Positions 1-7,754 of a DNA stretch of 34,969 bases are shown piece after piece. The stretch's first letter is position 1. Each line of letters starts with the position of its first letter. The position numbers and the translations under genes were made by a program. Below the pieces are notes generated by a model, which was not told where the DNA came from, did no database searches, and worked only from the letters and a program-made list of their open reading frames with translations. Origin of the DNA: Anaerolineae bacterium (lineage in GTDB: Bacteria; Chloroflexota; Anaerolineae; B4-G1; SLSP01); NCBI GenBank assembly GCA_026645815.1, contig JAPKMR010000038.1, forward strand, positions 1 to 34,969, in the 5' to 3' direction.

Positions 1-165
1 CAAAAATCAATCAAAGAAAGACATTTGTATGGTAGCACGATTCTGGTCAGTGAGTCTATGCAAAGCAAGGCTCTCTGGTCCAGGAGCTGGCAAAAGAAGG
101 GTTGCGTACGGGACGTTTTGCATTATTCTCAAGCTGTCATCATGTCACAATTTGAGGTAATGTCC
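1..165. other. left window edge, no complete gene assigned
   Basis: The frame of the following ASKHA gene stays open to base 1, but the translation before about 166 does not resemble that family. The best ribosome binding site lies at 154-157. The stretch could be intergenic, or could hold the decayed or out-of-frame end of a gene that begins outside the window. I see no promoter of good quality or RNA structure in it. Confidence 0.4.
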
Positions 166-2133
166 ATGTTAAAATCACCCTCTATATCCCCCAATCTGCG
201 AACCTGCAAAGTGGTCTTTCAACCCTCTGGGCGGTTCGGGGTTGTGGCGCCGGGTATGTCACTACTCGAGGTTGCTCGCCAGTTGGGGGAGCCTCTTGTC
301 TCTGTTTGTGGCGGGCAGGGCAGCTGCGGGAAATGCCTGGTATTGGTGGAGGAGGGCGTTTTTGTCAAACATGATATCCACTCGACTGCGGCTCATCTAT
401 CACCGCCGGATGAAGAGGAGCGAAGGCTTCTTGTGCAGCAGGGAGCGTCAGCCGCTGCGAGGTTAGCGTGTCGAGCGCAGATTTTGGGGGATGTGCTTAT
501 CACGGTGCCGGCGGGAAGTCAGGCGCAGCCGCAGGTAGTTCGCAAAGCGTTGGCGCAGCAGGTGTGTCAGGTAGATCCCGCCATTCAGCTGGTGCGCTTC
601 ACCTTGGAAAAGCCACAGGAGGGCAACGGCTCACCACACGAGCGGGCATTATCCGCCATTCGTGAGGTTTTAGGACAGGTTGGTGCTTTTGATGCCGTTG
701 CCTTGCAGGGGTTACCCGAAGCATTGCGTGAAGGTGACGGCGTCTTGACAACCACAATATGGAATCACAGTCATGTCATTCGAGTGCAACCAGGGCACCA
801 GACCCGCGCCCTGGGCCTGGCGGTTGATATCGGCTCGACGACATTGGCAGCATACCTCTGTGATCTTGAGAATGGCGACTTGCTTGCGACGACTGCGGCG
901 ACCAATCCCCAGGTGACCTATGGTGATGATATTATGTCTCGCATTTCGTATGTAGCAGAGCAACCTCAGGGATTGCAGCGGCTTCATGAAGTTGTTATTG
1001 GGGCGATCAACGCATTGGCGCAACAGGGGGTAGCAAAAATTGGCGCGACGCTAGAGGATATTGTGGAGGTGGTACTGGTTGGCAACAGTGTGATGCACCA
1101 TCTGCTGCTGAATCTCGACCCATCCCCGTTAGGGCGCTTGCCTTTTCTTCCGGCAGTGTGCGATTCGGTGGAAGTTCCGGCGTCAAACCTGGGTTTGACC
1201 TTCAATCCTGGTGCGATGGCCTATGTGTTACCCTTGGTGGCGGGATTCGTGGGAGCAGATGCGGTGGGGGTGCTGCTGGCGGAAGCGCCACATTTACAGG
1301 ACGAAGTCACCTTGCTGATTGATGTGGGCACCAATGGTGAGATCATCCTGGGTAATCGTTCACGTCTGCTTTGCACCTCGGCGGCAACTGGTCCAGCTCT
1401 GGAGGGAGCACAAATCACACATGGGATGCGTGCTGCGATAGGTGCTATTGAGCGCGTGCGCATTGATCCGATGACTTTGGATCCGCGCTTTCGTGTCATC
1501 GGTCAGGAGGTATGGAGTGATGCACTGGCGCCAGAGGTCATACGTGCTAGAGGGATCTGTGGCTCTGGAATTATTGAGGCGGTGGCGGAGTTATTTGCTG
1601 CTGGCATTATCACGTCGAGTGGACGCTTTGATCTGGCTCTCAACCATCATCGGCTTACTCGGGTCTCTGGGAAACCGGCTTTCGTTCTGGCGGATTCGGC
1701 GCAGAGTGCCACAGGCAAAGCCATTGTGCTCACACAAGGCGATGTGCGCGCAGTGCAACTTGCCAAAGCGGCGCTTTATACTGGTGCGCGCTATTTGATG
1801 CAGGACTATGGGGTGGAATCCGTGTCGCGCATCGTCCTGGCAGGCGCTTTTGGGACGCAGATTGATGTGAAGCGGGCGATGATGATTGGGATGATTCCCC
1901 ATTGTGATTTGGGGCGGGTGGTTTCTGTGGGCAATGCTGCGGGCGCCGGGGCTTGCATGGCGCTGTTGAACCGCGGGCAACGTCAGGAAGCCTCCCGATT
2001 GGCGCGTTGGATCGAACATGTGCCGATATCGCTGAAGGCGGATTTCCAGGAGCGCTTTGTGGATGCTTTAGCTTTCCCACGTTCTGGCGATGTGTTCCCC
2101 TATCTGCTGGAAGGGTGCCGCGAAGAAGATTGA
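166..2133 (+). CDS. RACo-like 2Fe-2S ferredoxin / ASKHA-domain ATPase (DUF4445), corrinoid protein reductive activator type
   Basis: The protein is 655 residues long. An N-terminal plant-type 2Fe-2S ferredoxin domain carries the cysteine pattern CGGQGSCGKC (Cys48, Cys54, Cys57) with a fourth cysteine near residue 102. A large ASKHA (actin/Hsp70-type) part follows, with phosphate-binding segments AVDIGSTTLAAYL near 220, LLIDVGTNGEIIL near 385, GICGSGIIEA near 465 and LAGAFG near 565. This is the architecture of RACo/RamA proteins, which use ATP to drive one-electron reduction of cob(II)alamin in corrinoid methyl-transfer proteins. The family role is established; the partner here is inferred. 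No methyltransferase or corrinoid protein is visible in the window. The start at 166 is preferred because GAGG at 154-157 is correctly spaced; in-frame ATGs at 142 and 160 are alternatives. Confidence 0.85.
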   Translation: MLKSPSISPNLRTCKVVFQPSGRFGVVAPGMSLLEVARQLGEPLVSVCGGQGSCGKCLVLVEEGVFVKHDIHSTAAHLSPPDEEERRLLVQQGASAAARLACRAQILGDVLITVPAGSQAQPQVVRKALAQQVCQVDPAIQLVRFTLEKPQEGNGSPHERALSAIREVLGQVGAFDAVALQGLPEALREGDGVLTTTIWNHSHVIRVQPGHQTRALGLAVDIGSTTLAAYLCDLENGDLLATTAATNPQVTYGDDIMSRISYVAEQPQGLQRLHEVVIGAINALAQQGVAKIGATLEDIVEVVLVGNSVMHHLLLNLDPSPLGRLPFLPAVCDSVEVPASNLGLTFNPGAMAYVLPLVAGFVGADAVGVLLAEAPHLQDEVTLLIDVGTNGEIILGNRSRLLCTSAATGPALEGAQITHGMRAAIGAIERVRIDPMTLDPRFRVIGQEVWSDALAPEVIRARGICGSGIIEAVAELFAAGIITSSGRFDLALNHHRLTRVSGKPAFVLADSAQSATGKAIVLTQGDVRAVQLAKAALYTGARYLMQDYGVESVSRIVLAGAFGTQIDVKRAMMIGMIPHCDLGRVVSVGNAAGAGACMALLNRGQRQEASRLARWIEHVPISLKADFQERFVDALAFPRSGDVFPYLLEGCREED

Positions 2134-2235
2134 GGACCATAATACGGTATCTTCTGCTCCGGGGAACTTCGCAGATTCCCATCGCGGGTTGCAGATTGTG
2201 GATTATAGCCGGTCGTCACTCCGGCAGTCGTTGTC

Positions 2236-3138
2236 TCAGGGCAACAGGCTCTGAATTTCGGATAGGGCACCGCGTTGCTCTGGTGTGAACAGAATATCAA
2301 GATGCCCATTATCCGTGAGGAACAAGGTTATGCTCAACAGATCGCCAGTGGATTCGCCGAGCTCGGCAGCGACCAGGCTGCGTCTTGGAATATAGCGCCA
2401 GACACCACCGTGCCGGGCGCCACGAACGCTCTTTATGCGTGGATCATCGCGTATGAGGATAATCTCTTTATCGGTAATGATGAGCAGATGGGCAGTGGAG
2501 ATGGTGCGATACAGCTTAACTCCCAGCAAGTCAAAGGATTTGACCCGGATTTCGGGTTGCCACAGGCTGCTGAGTATCCGTGCATCTGGTCGCAGACTGC
2601 TCTTGCCGAAATTCATAAATTTATAGGCGCTCGCTTGCAGGTAATCTAGTTTGGCCTGTTCGGTGTGTGGCGCCACTGAAAGCGCCTTTTCCGGAAACCC
2701 GCGTGCTTGTTCCAGCAAGGTCGTGAAGTGTCGTAGTGTGGCTGTGTTGAAGGCAAATGTTGACACAGCGAATTCCCCAGTTTGCATCATGCCGCTGATT
2801 GTAATCCAGGAATATAACAGAATCGTGCCTACTTCAACGTCACGGAGCGTGTCAAGATTGAACTGATGACGCGTGATCTGTTTTCCGTCGCGTTCGAGAA
2901 CAGTCAGGAAGTTGTCTGTAATCCAGAATAGTTTTTCGTTGACCTTTCTTGATAGCTCGCGACTGGCGGGCGTGAGAATGAGTGTGGGAAACTTCGGTGT
3001 GTTCTGGGTGAGCGCGGCATACACGTCCTGATATGCTGGCGGAATGTCTTCAGGGGCTTCGATAACTCGTGCCCACGAAGCCATCGTCTGCTTTGAGCCG
3101 GTCAGCGTAGATGCTCCACCGTGTTCTGTGTTTGTCAT
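2236..3138 (-). CDS. hypothetical protein with two PH-like domains
   Basis: A 300-residue soluble protein with no signal peptide or membrane segment. Two stretches look like small beta-rich domains of bacterial PH/YokE type, each ending in an amphipathic helix: roughly residues 65-145 (from KLFWITDNFLTVLERDGK) and 205-300 (from LLGVKLYRTIS, with a HLLIITDKEIILIRDD strand pair). The similarity is by pattern only. The GGAGAGG Shine-Dalgarno sequence at 3145-3153 fixes the ATG at 3138. The gene converges on the ASKHA gene with about 100 bp between the two stops. It stands alone in its orientation, so neighbours give no clue to function. Confidence 0.65.
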   Translation of the reverse strand: MTNTEHGGASTLTGSKQTMASWARVIEAPEDIPPAYQDVYAALTQNTPKFPTLILTPASRELSRKVNEKLFWITDNFLTVLERDGKQITRHQFNLDTLRDVEVGTILLYSWITISGMMQTGEFAVSTFAFNTATLRHFTTLLEQARGFPEKALSVAPHTEQAKLDYLQASAYKFMNFGKSSLRPDARILSSLWQPEIRVKSFDLLGVKLYRTISTAHLLIITDKEIILIRDDPRIKSVRGARHGGVWRYIPRRSLVAAELGESTGDLLSITLFLTDNGHLDILFTPEQRGALSEIQSLLP

Positions 3139-3350
3139 GCGAAACCCTCTCCGCCAGTTCGGGTGTGTTCGACCATGGTAGTATAGGTTCCCATGGGATC
3201 AAGAATTCCGAATTGCATTGTGTTTTAGAGGTATTATGTTCTGAGTATATTCCAGATTTCGGAAAGCGTCAATGTTTTAGCTGCCGAAAAAATCTTGGCT
3301 TAATGGGTGTGTTTCAACTTTGGGGTAAAAGTAAGAGACTATCACGCAAA

Positions 3351-3415
3351 TGCCTTTTCTCTGAGTGATTTTGTGCGGTGGGGCACAAGCCCCACCGCAC
3401 AAAATCACCCTTTTT
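3351..3415. repeat. 20-bp perfect inverted repeat of the GTGATTTT-foot hairpin family
   Basis: Arms 3365-3384 and 3389-3408 are exact reverse complements with a 4-nt loop (acaa), and a short T run follows at 3411-3415. The segment just before the left arm (3351-3372) matches, with one indel and one substitution, the reverse complement of 21457-21477 inside the MITE-like element. It is therefore probably a fragment of the same repeat family. It could also act as a terminator on the plus strand, but no gene ends just upstream on that strand. Confidence 0.7.
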
Positions 3416-3436
3416 AATGGACTTCAGTCCGCAGTG

Positions 3437-3468
3437 TGCGCCTTGCGATGGAAGTCTGAACAGTTACG
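3437..3468 (+). repeat. 32-nt imperfect direct repeat, copy A (upstream of the tRNA pair)
   Basis: Matches 3760-3791 at 26 of 32 positions, the first 14 being identical (TGCGCCTTGCGATG). The two copies bracket the tRNA operon in the same orientation. No coding or known regulatory meaning is apparent. Confidence 0.6.
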
Positions 3469-3470
3469 GC

Positions 3471-3498
3471 TTGACTAATTCCTGGAGCTGTGTATAAT
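3471..3498 (+). promoter_or_regulatory. sigma-70-type promoter of the tRNA-Met operon
   Basis: TTGACT at 3471-3476 and a perfect TATAAT at 3493-3498 are separated by 16 nt. Transcription would start around 3505, only a few bases before the first tRNA nucleotide at 3510. A near-consensus promoter with almost no leader is usual for a tRNA operon. Confidence 0.85.
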
Positions 3499-3509
3499 AC
3501 CCTCATTGA

Positions 3510-3581
3510 TGCGGGGTGGAGCAGTGGCAGCTCGTCGGGCTCATAACCCGAAGGTCGGCGGTTCGAATCCGTCCCCCGCTA
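3510..3581 (+). tRNA. tRNA-fMet (CAT), initiator
   Basis: A full cloverleaf can be drawn: D stem GAGC/GCTC, anticodon stem TCGGG/CCCGA around loop CTCATAA with anticodon CAT at 3542-3544, T arm GGCGG-TTCGAAT-CCGTC, and acceptor pairs 2-7 of GCGGGG with CCCCGC. Two initiator hallmarks are visible: three consecutive G-C pairs at the base of the anticodon stem, and an unpaired 1-72 position. Here positions 1 and 72 are T and T rather than the common C and A. CCA is not encoded. Confidence 0.93.
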
Positions 3582-3594
3582 CTCTTTTTTGAGC

Positions 3595-3666
3595 GGCGAG
3601 GTAGCTCAGTGGTAGAGCAGGGGACTCATAAGCCCTTGGTCGCTAGTTCGAATCTAGTCCTCGCCA
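3595..3666 (+). tRNA. tRNA-Met (CAT), probably elongator
   Basis: Acceptor stem GGCGAGG/CCTCGCC pairs perfectly. The D arm is GCTC-AGTGGTA-GAGC, the anticodon loop CTCATAA has CAT at 3627-3629, the T arm is GCTAG-TTCGAAT-CTAGT, and the discriminator is A. CCA is not encoded. It lies 13 nt after the initiator tRNA and is surely co-transcribed. A lysidine-modified tRNA-Ile also carries a CAT anticodon in the gene and cannot be excluded by eye, but the anticodon arm looks more like elongator Met. Confidence 0.88.
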
Positions 3667-3680
3667 CACAAAAATACTGA

Positions 3681-3712
3681 ACAGCCCGGTACCTAACCGG
3701 GCTGTATTGTTT
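3681..3712 (+). terminator. rho-independent terminator of the tRNA operon
   Basis: Perfect 10-bp stem ACAGCCCGGT/ACCGGGCTGT (3681-3690 and 3696-3705) with a 5-nt loop, followed by a T-rich ATTGTTTT. It begins 15 nt after the second tRNA. Confidence 0.85.
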
Positions 3713-3759
3713 TAAGATGGCTAAACTCCCCTTTCGTAGTGGATTTCCAACCTGAAATC

Positions 3760-3791
3760 TGCGCCTTGCGATGAAAACCTGAACTATCACG
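3760..3791 (+). repeat. 32-nt imperfect direct repeat, copy B (downstream of the tRNA pair)
   Basis: Second copy of the repeat at 3437-3468 (26 of 32 identical). It lies immediately downstream of the stop codon of the minus-strand membrane protein gene that ends at 3794. Confidence 0.6.
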
Positions 3792-3793
3792 TC

Positions 3794-4366
3794 CTATGTT
3801 TTTGTGCCGCGGCGCAACCGCCTCCAGAGGAGAGCAAGCATCAGACCGGTCAGCAGCACGAAGCTTGCGCCGATGAAGACCCATTTAAGCAAAGTGAGAA
3901 CCGGTGCTAGCTGAGCAACCAGCGGACTTGGGGTCGGGTAGCGTGCCAACACGATCGAGGCTGCGGTATTCTCCAGGAAATCCAGCCCCATTGCCAGCAC
4001 TGGCAGCAGGTTGAGCATTTGCAGGGGGTTTTGGGGGTCGAAAATGCGGCGGGTCAGCCAGCTGCTAGCTGCAACAAGGAATGCGGTATAGACCAGGGGC
4101 CAGATGACGTCAAAGGTCCAGCGCGCCTGGAGATAGGCCTGACGTCCTTCCGGTCCGTAGGCTTCTGCCATGGCGTAGATCTCGCTGGGAGTGTACCACA
4201 AGGAGGTATCGGGCGCACCTGCACCGTTGGCTGTGCGTGCTGCCTCGGCAGCTTGCCAGGGTAGCACGAGAGCGGTAAACGCGATGAAGATAACCGTGGC
4301 AAGCAGGGCTGCCCGCCCCGTGGAGAATTGGTGCAGTTTAGCTGCGCAGTTTTTCAAGGGTGCCAT
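3794..4366 (-). CDS. four-TM membrane protein of unknown function
   Basis: A 190-residue membrane protein with hydrophobic segments at about residues 18-40, 85-105, 115-140 and 155-180, and a basic C-terminus (RRLRRGTKT). An extracytoplasmic loop is predicted after TM1 (about 42-80). The segment GLDFLENTAAS in the third hydrophobic region recalls a DxLEN motif in small uncharacterised bacterial membrane proteins; I cannot name the family. Its ATG lies 22 nt after the stop of the DUF2804 gene, so the two form an operon and may act together at the membrane or on lipids. This is inference. Confidence 0.6.
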   Translation of the reverse strand: MAPLKNCAAKLHQFSTGRAALLATVIFIAFTALVLPWQAAEAARTANGAGAPDTSLWYTPSEIYAMAEAYGPEGRQAYLQARWTFDVIWPLVYTAFLVAASSWLTRRIFDPQNPLQMLNLLPVLAMGLDFLENTAASIVLARYPTPSPLVAQLAPVLTLLKWVFIGASFVLLTGLMLALLWRRLRRGTKT

Positions 4367-4388
4367 TATTTCATCTCACTGTGATTGC

Positions 4389-5441
4389 TTACCATTTGGC
4401 GTGATGTTCTTCCGCAAAGCCCAGCAAACCCTCCAACTTCAGCGTTTCGCCATCATCGGTGATGGCTGTTCCGCTGTAGTGTCCAAACATCTGGTGCACC
4501 TCACTGGTGATGAGCAGGAGGTTGGTCGCGGCAGTACGGTCGTAGAAAGGAGTGAAGGTCAGGTCTAGCCGTCCATCCGGGCTAATCATACGCCAGGGTG
4601 CCATGAAGTTACCTGAATCATAGATGAAATCTACCTGCCCCAGTTTGTGGATTCGCCCATCCAGGATGAGAGCATTCTCGGTAGCTGCGGAGGTATCTCC
4701 GAAACCAAATCCGAGATTCAGGCCCACGCGGCGCCGGTCGGGTAAAAATCCTGAGGCACTTGCCCAAACCCAGAAGGATTTGTACTCCCACACGCCGCGT
4801 CCCCAATCGAGGTTCCCCAGGTGGGTTTCCGGGGATAGTTCAAGCCTTTGCCCACCGGATTCAATCCAACCTTCTGCGGGAAGGCAGTTGATCTTGCGGT
4901 TGTAATAGAAGCGGTTCCCTTTGATGGGGATAGTAATGACCAACGATTCATGTTCGGGTGGCAGGTGTAGGAATATCTCCGCTGCGAGTTTACTGCCGTT
5001 AAAGCCATCCCAATCTACTGAGAGGCGGCGACCTGTCGCCTCAATCTGGAAGGTCATGCGCACCGATTTCCCTTCGTAGTGGCTTGTGCCTTCGGTGCTA
5101 TTGCGGGGCAACTCAATTCCATGACCAAACGGGATGGTGAGAGTCTCTTCGTGGTGTGAACGCCCGGCAAAATCAAGGATATAAGCAAAAACCTGTCCCG
5201 CATATCCCAGGTCCGCGAGTGTGAAGGAATAGAAGTGCGTGGGGGTGATGATGCCGTAATAATCCCAGCGTTTCACGCGAAAACGCTGAAGTGGGCGCGT
5301 GAGCGGTCGGTAGAATCGCACTGCCTCAAGATTGCAATCCCAAAACGCTTGTCGTGCCCATCCGGTTTTGGTGAGATGGCCTTGAGAATCGAGCAAAGCT
5401 AAGGATTCTGTGATTTCTTGTTGCGGTTTTGATTGTGTCAT
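4389..5441 (-). CDS. DUF2804 family protein
   Basis: A 350-residue soluble protein with no signal peptide. It resembles the DUF2804 family throughout its length: an N-terminal segment with the pattern RVKRWDYYGI near 60, a central NRKINCLPAEG segment near 185 and a DWGRGVWEYKSFWVWASA segment near 220, rich in beta strands. The family's biochemical function is not established. The GGAGGT ribosome binding site 7 nt before the ATG at 5441 fixes the start, although the frame is open further upstream. It leads an operon with the downstream membrane protein. A promoter facing this gene is present in the intergenic region shared with xpt. Confidence 0.8.
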   Translation of the reverse strand: MTQSKPQQEITESLALLDSQGHLTKTGWARQAFWDCNLEAVRFYRPLTRPLQRFRVKRWDYYGIITPTHFYSFTLADLGYAGQVFAYILDFAGRSHHEETLTIPFGHGIELPRNSTEGTSHYEGKSVRMTFQIEATGRRLSVDWDGFNGSKLAAEIFLHLPPEHESLVITIPIKGNRFYYNRKINCLPAEGWIESGGQRLELSPETHLGNLDWGRGVWEYKSFWVWASASGFLPDRRRVGLNLGFGFGDTSAATENALILDGRIHKLGQVDFIYDSGNFMAPWRMISPDGRLDLTFTPFYDRTAATNLLLITSEVHQMFGHYSGTAITDDGETLKLEGLLGFAEEHHAKW

Positions 5442-5463
5442 GGTGCTACCTCCGGTACTTTCA

Positions 5464-5492
5464 ATTCTACTATGCTTTCGTGTCTTTGTCAT
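5464..5492 (-). promoter_or_regulatory. promoter of the DUF2804 operon
   Basis: Read on the minus strand, ATGACA (5492-5487) and TAGAAT (5469-5464) are separated by 17 nt. The start codon is 23 nt further on, leaving a short leader with a strong ribosome binding site. No equally good promoter is visible for the divergent xpt gene in this 149-bp gap. Confidence 0.55.
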
Positions 5493-5590
5493 TCTTTGTG
5501 GTAGAATATCTTTTTTAACAGGCTACCCCAACCATTCCTTTGTGTGGAACACTTTGCAAAGAACTGTATTCTCAGAGGAGGATTCGATCT

Positions 5591-6166
5591 ATGAAATCAT
5601 TACAGGATCTGATTCAGCGTGAGGGGGTCTATTTGGGCCGCGGTATTCTCAAGGTGGATAGCGTCATTAACCATCAAGTTGATGCCACGGTGATGTTGGA
5701 AGCTGGTGCGGAATTTGCTCACCGCTTTGGCAGCTACGAACCTACCCGTATCCTTACTGCTGAAGTTTCAGGCATTATTCCAGCGTTGACCACCGCTTAT
5801 GCCCTGGGCTTGCCATTGGTCTTCGCGCGCAAGCACAAGCCGATTACCATGAAAGACCCGGCTTTTGTGGAATTCGCACCTTCGCACACCAAGGGTGGGG
5901 AAGTATCATTGATGGTATCCTCTGAGTTTCTCCTGCCCACAGATCGCGTATTGATTATTGATGACTTCCTGGCGACGGGGCAAACGATTGATGCTCTGGC
6001 GCGGTTGGTCCAGGATGCCGGTGCGACGCTTGTGGGGATTGGAACCCTGGTCGAAAAGCGCTTCGAGGGTGGGCGAGCTCTGCTCGAGTACCTGGGTGTG
6101 CCCATCGAATCTCTTGTCATCATCGAGGCGTTGCGTGATGATGGCACGATTGTTTTTGCGGAGTGA
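5591..6166 (+). CDS. xpt: xanthine phosphoribosyltransferase
   Basis: A 191-residue type I phosphoribosyltransferase that converts xanthine and PRPP to XMP in purine salvage. The match to the Bacillus Xpt pattern is good along the whole length: the N-terminal EGVYLGRGILKVDSVINHQVD segment, VFARKHKPITM near 80, and the PRPP-binding motif VLIIDDFLATGQ at residues 120-131. A cytoplasmic dimer is typical of the family. AGAGGAG just upstream sets the ATG at 5591; the frame is open to 5540 without a better start. The stop is 3 nt before guaA, so the product XMP is the direct substrate of the next enzyme. No purine riboswitch is recognisable upstream. Confidence 0.93.
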   Translation: MKSLQDLIQREGVYLGRGILKVDSVINHQVDATVMLEAGAEFAHRFGSYEPTRILTAEVSGIIPALTTAYALGLPLVFARKHKPITMKDPAFVEFAPSHTKGGEVSLMVSSEFLLPTDRVLIIDDFLATGQTIDALARLVQDAGATLVGIGTLVEKRFEGGRALLEYLGVPIESLVIIEALRDDGTIVFAE

Positions 6167-6169
6167 TCT

Positions 6170-7711
6170 GTGACAACGCGTGAAACCCTCGTTATTCTTG
6201 ATTATGGTTCTCAGTATACTCAGCTCATCGCGCGACGGGTGCGTGAACACCATGTCTATGCGGAGATTCTCCCCTGGAATGTGGCTCCTGAGCGCCTTGC
6301 GGCGCTGACCCCAGTAGGCATCATTCTCTCCGGTGGTCCCAATAGCGTCTATGCTGCTGGTGCACCGGTTCTACCGGAATTTGTGCTCTCGCTTGGTGTG
6401 CCGGTGTTGGGGATTTGCTACGGTATGCAAGCGCTGGCACTCGCTTTGAGTGGAGAGGTGCGGTCAGGGGCGCTGCATGAATACGGCGCGACGCAAGTTA
6501 CGATAACACAGCCCACCAATCCCCTTTTCGCGGGTTTGCCTCTGACACTGACAGTGTGGATGAGCCATGGGGACCAGGTTGCCGTGCTACCGAATGGTTT
6601 CGTGGATATTGCGCGTAGCCAGAGTGGGGTCATAGCTGCCATTGCAGATGAGGCTCGGCGGCTTTTCGGATTACAGTTTCACCCGGAAGTGGTTCACACT
6701 CCCTTGGGTGGTGAGGTGTTGCGGCGCTTTCTGTTTGATGTCTGTGGCTGTGTTGGCGATTGGACTCCCGAGGCCTTTATCGCAACCACTGTGGCTCGCA
6801 TTCAGCAGCAGGTTGGGCGGAATGGCGTAGTCTGCGGTTTGAGTGGCGGGGTGGATAGTGCGGTGACTGCCGCGCTCGTGCATCGCGCCATCGGTGACCA
6901 GTTAAATTGCATCTTTGTGGATACGGGATTGCTACGGCGTGATGAGGCAGCGCAGGTTGAGGCGACCTTTCAGCATGCACTGGGCATGCGGTTGACTGTG
7001 GTGGATGCCTCCCAGCGTTTCTTCACAGCGCTTGCCGGTGTCACTGAGCCGGAGCAGAAACGCCGAATCATCGGGGAGCAATTCATCCGTGTGTTTGAGT
7101 CTGCCGCACAGCAGTTGCCTGGCGTTCGCTTCCTCGCACAGGGGACTATCTATCCTGATGTGATTGAGAGTGCCGGAGGACCGGCAGCGAATCGTATTAA
7201 AAGCCATCACAACGTTGGTGGTTTGCCGGAGGAAATGGCGCTGGAGTTGGTGGAACCATTAAGGGAACTGTTCAAAGATGAGGTTCGCGCGGTGGGTCTG
7301 GCTTTGGGGCTTCCCGAGATTCAGATTTGGCGACACCCGTTTCCTGGACCTGGTTTAGCAGTGCGCATCCTGGGTGAGGTGACTCGCGAGCGTGTTGCTA
7401 CCTTGCAGTCAGCCGATGCGATCTTCCTCGAGGAATTGCATGCCGCTGGTTATTACCACCAAACTGCACAAGCTTTTGCGGTGCTCTTGCCGGTTCAGAG
7501 TGTGGGGGTGATGGGGGATTTCCGCACCTACGCGGATGTCGTGGCGTTGCGCGCGGTCACGACGGATGATTTTATGACCGCAGATTGGGCGCAACTGCCG
7601 TATGAATTGTTGGTACGTATCTCGAACCGCATCGTCAATGAGGTACGTGGTGTGAATCGCGTTGTCTATGATATCAGCAGTAAACCGCCGGCGACGATTG
7701 AGTGGGAATAA
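6170..7711 (+). CDS. guaA: GMP synthase (glutamine-hydrolysing)
   Basis: A 513-residue two-domain enzyme converting XMP, ATP and glutamine to GMP. The N-terminal class I glutamine amidotransferase domain has Cys83 in GICYGMQ and His171/Glu173 in FHPEV. The ATP pyrophosphatase domain has the P-loop SGGVDS at 225-230 and the HHNVGG segment near 345. The C-terminal dimerisation domain includes [15 protein letters not shown] and ends with [11 protein letters not shown], as is typical. The start is GTG at 6170, three bases after the xpt stop, which indicates translational coupling. With xpt it forms a xanthine to XMP to GMP unit. The length is normal for the family. Confidence 0.97.
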   Translation: MTTRETLVILDYGSQYTQLIARRVREHHVYAEILPWNVAPERLAALTPVGIILSGGPNSVYAAGAPVLPEFVLSLGVPVLGICYGMQALALALSGEVRSGALHEYGATQVTITQPTNPLFAGLPLTLTVWMSHGDQVAVLPNGFVDIARSQSGVIAAIADEARRLFGLQFHPEVVHTPLGGEVLRRFLFDVCGCVGDWTPEAFIATTVARIQQQVGRNGVVCGLSGGVDSAVTAALVHRAIGDQLNCIFVDTGLLRRDEAAQVEATFQHALGMRLTVVDASQRFFTALAGVTEPEQKRRIIGEQFIRVFESAAQQLPGVRFLAQGTIYPDVIESAGGPAANRIKSHHNVGGLPEEMALELVEPLRELFKDEVRAVGLALGLPEIQIWRHPFPGPGLAVRILGEVTRERVATLQSADAIFLEELHAAGYYHQTAQAFAVLLPVQSVGVMGDFRTYADVVALRAVTTDDFMTADWAQLPYELLVRISNRIVNEVRGVNRVVYDISSKPPATIEWE

Positions 7712-7754
7712 CTTGGATTATGGAGGTTTCACGGACGCACGCGTGAGGTGGAAG

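Larger units (their letters stand above)
3139..3509. other. 370-bp intergenic region with repeat-derived sequence
   Basis: No convincing ORF lies here. The stretch holds a possible decayed terminal repeat at 3305-3318 (11 of 14 identical to the end of the MITE-like element at 21364), the perfect hairpin at 3365-3408, one copy of a 32-nt imperfect repeat at 3437-3468 and the tRNA promoter at 3471-3498. The part nearest the minus-strand gene has only a TATACT box (3180-3185, minus strand) and no clear -35. Confidence 0.5.

Noticed and set aside
2208..2225. GCCGG/CCGGC hairpin between the two convergent genes at the left end
   Set aside because: Only 5 bp with an 8-nt loop and no T run; too weak to call a terminator.
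5442..5590. Purine riboswitch or strong promoter for xpt
   Set aside because: No conserved purine-aptamer loops could be found, and the TAGAAT at 5502-5507 lacks a usable -35. The promoter that is visible points the other way.
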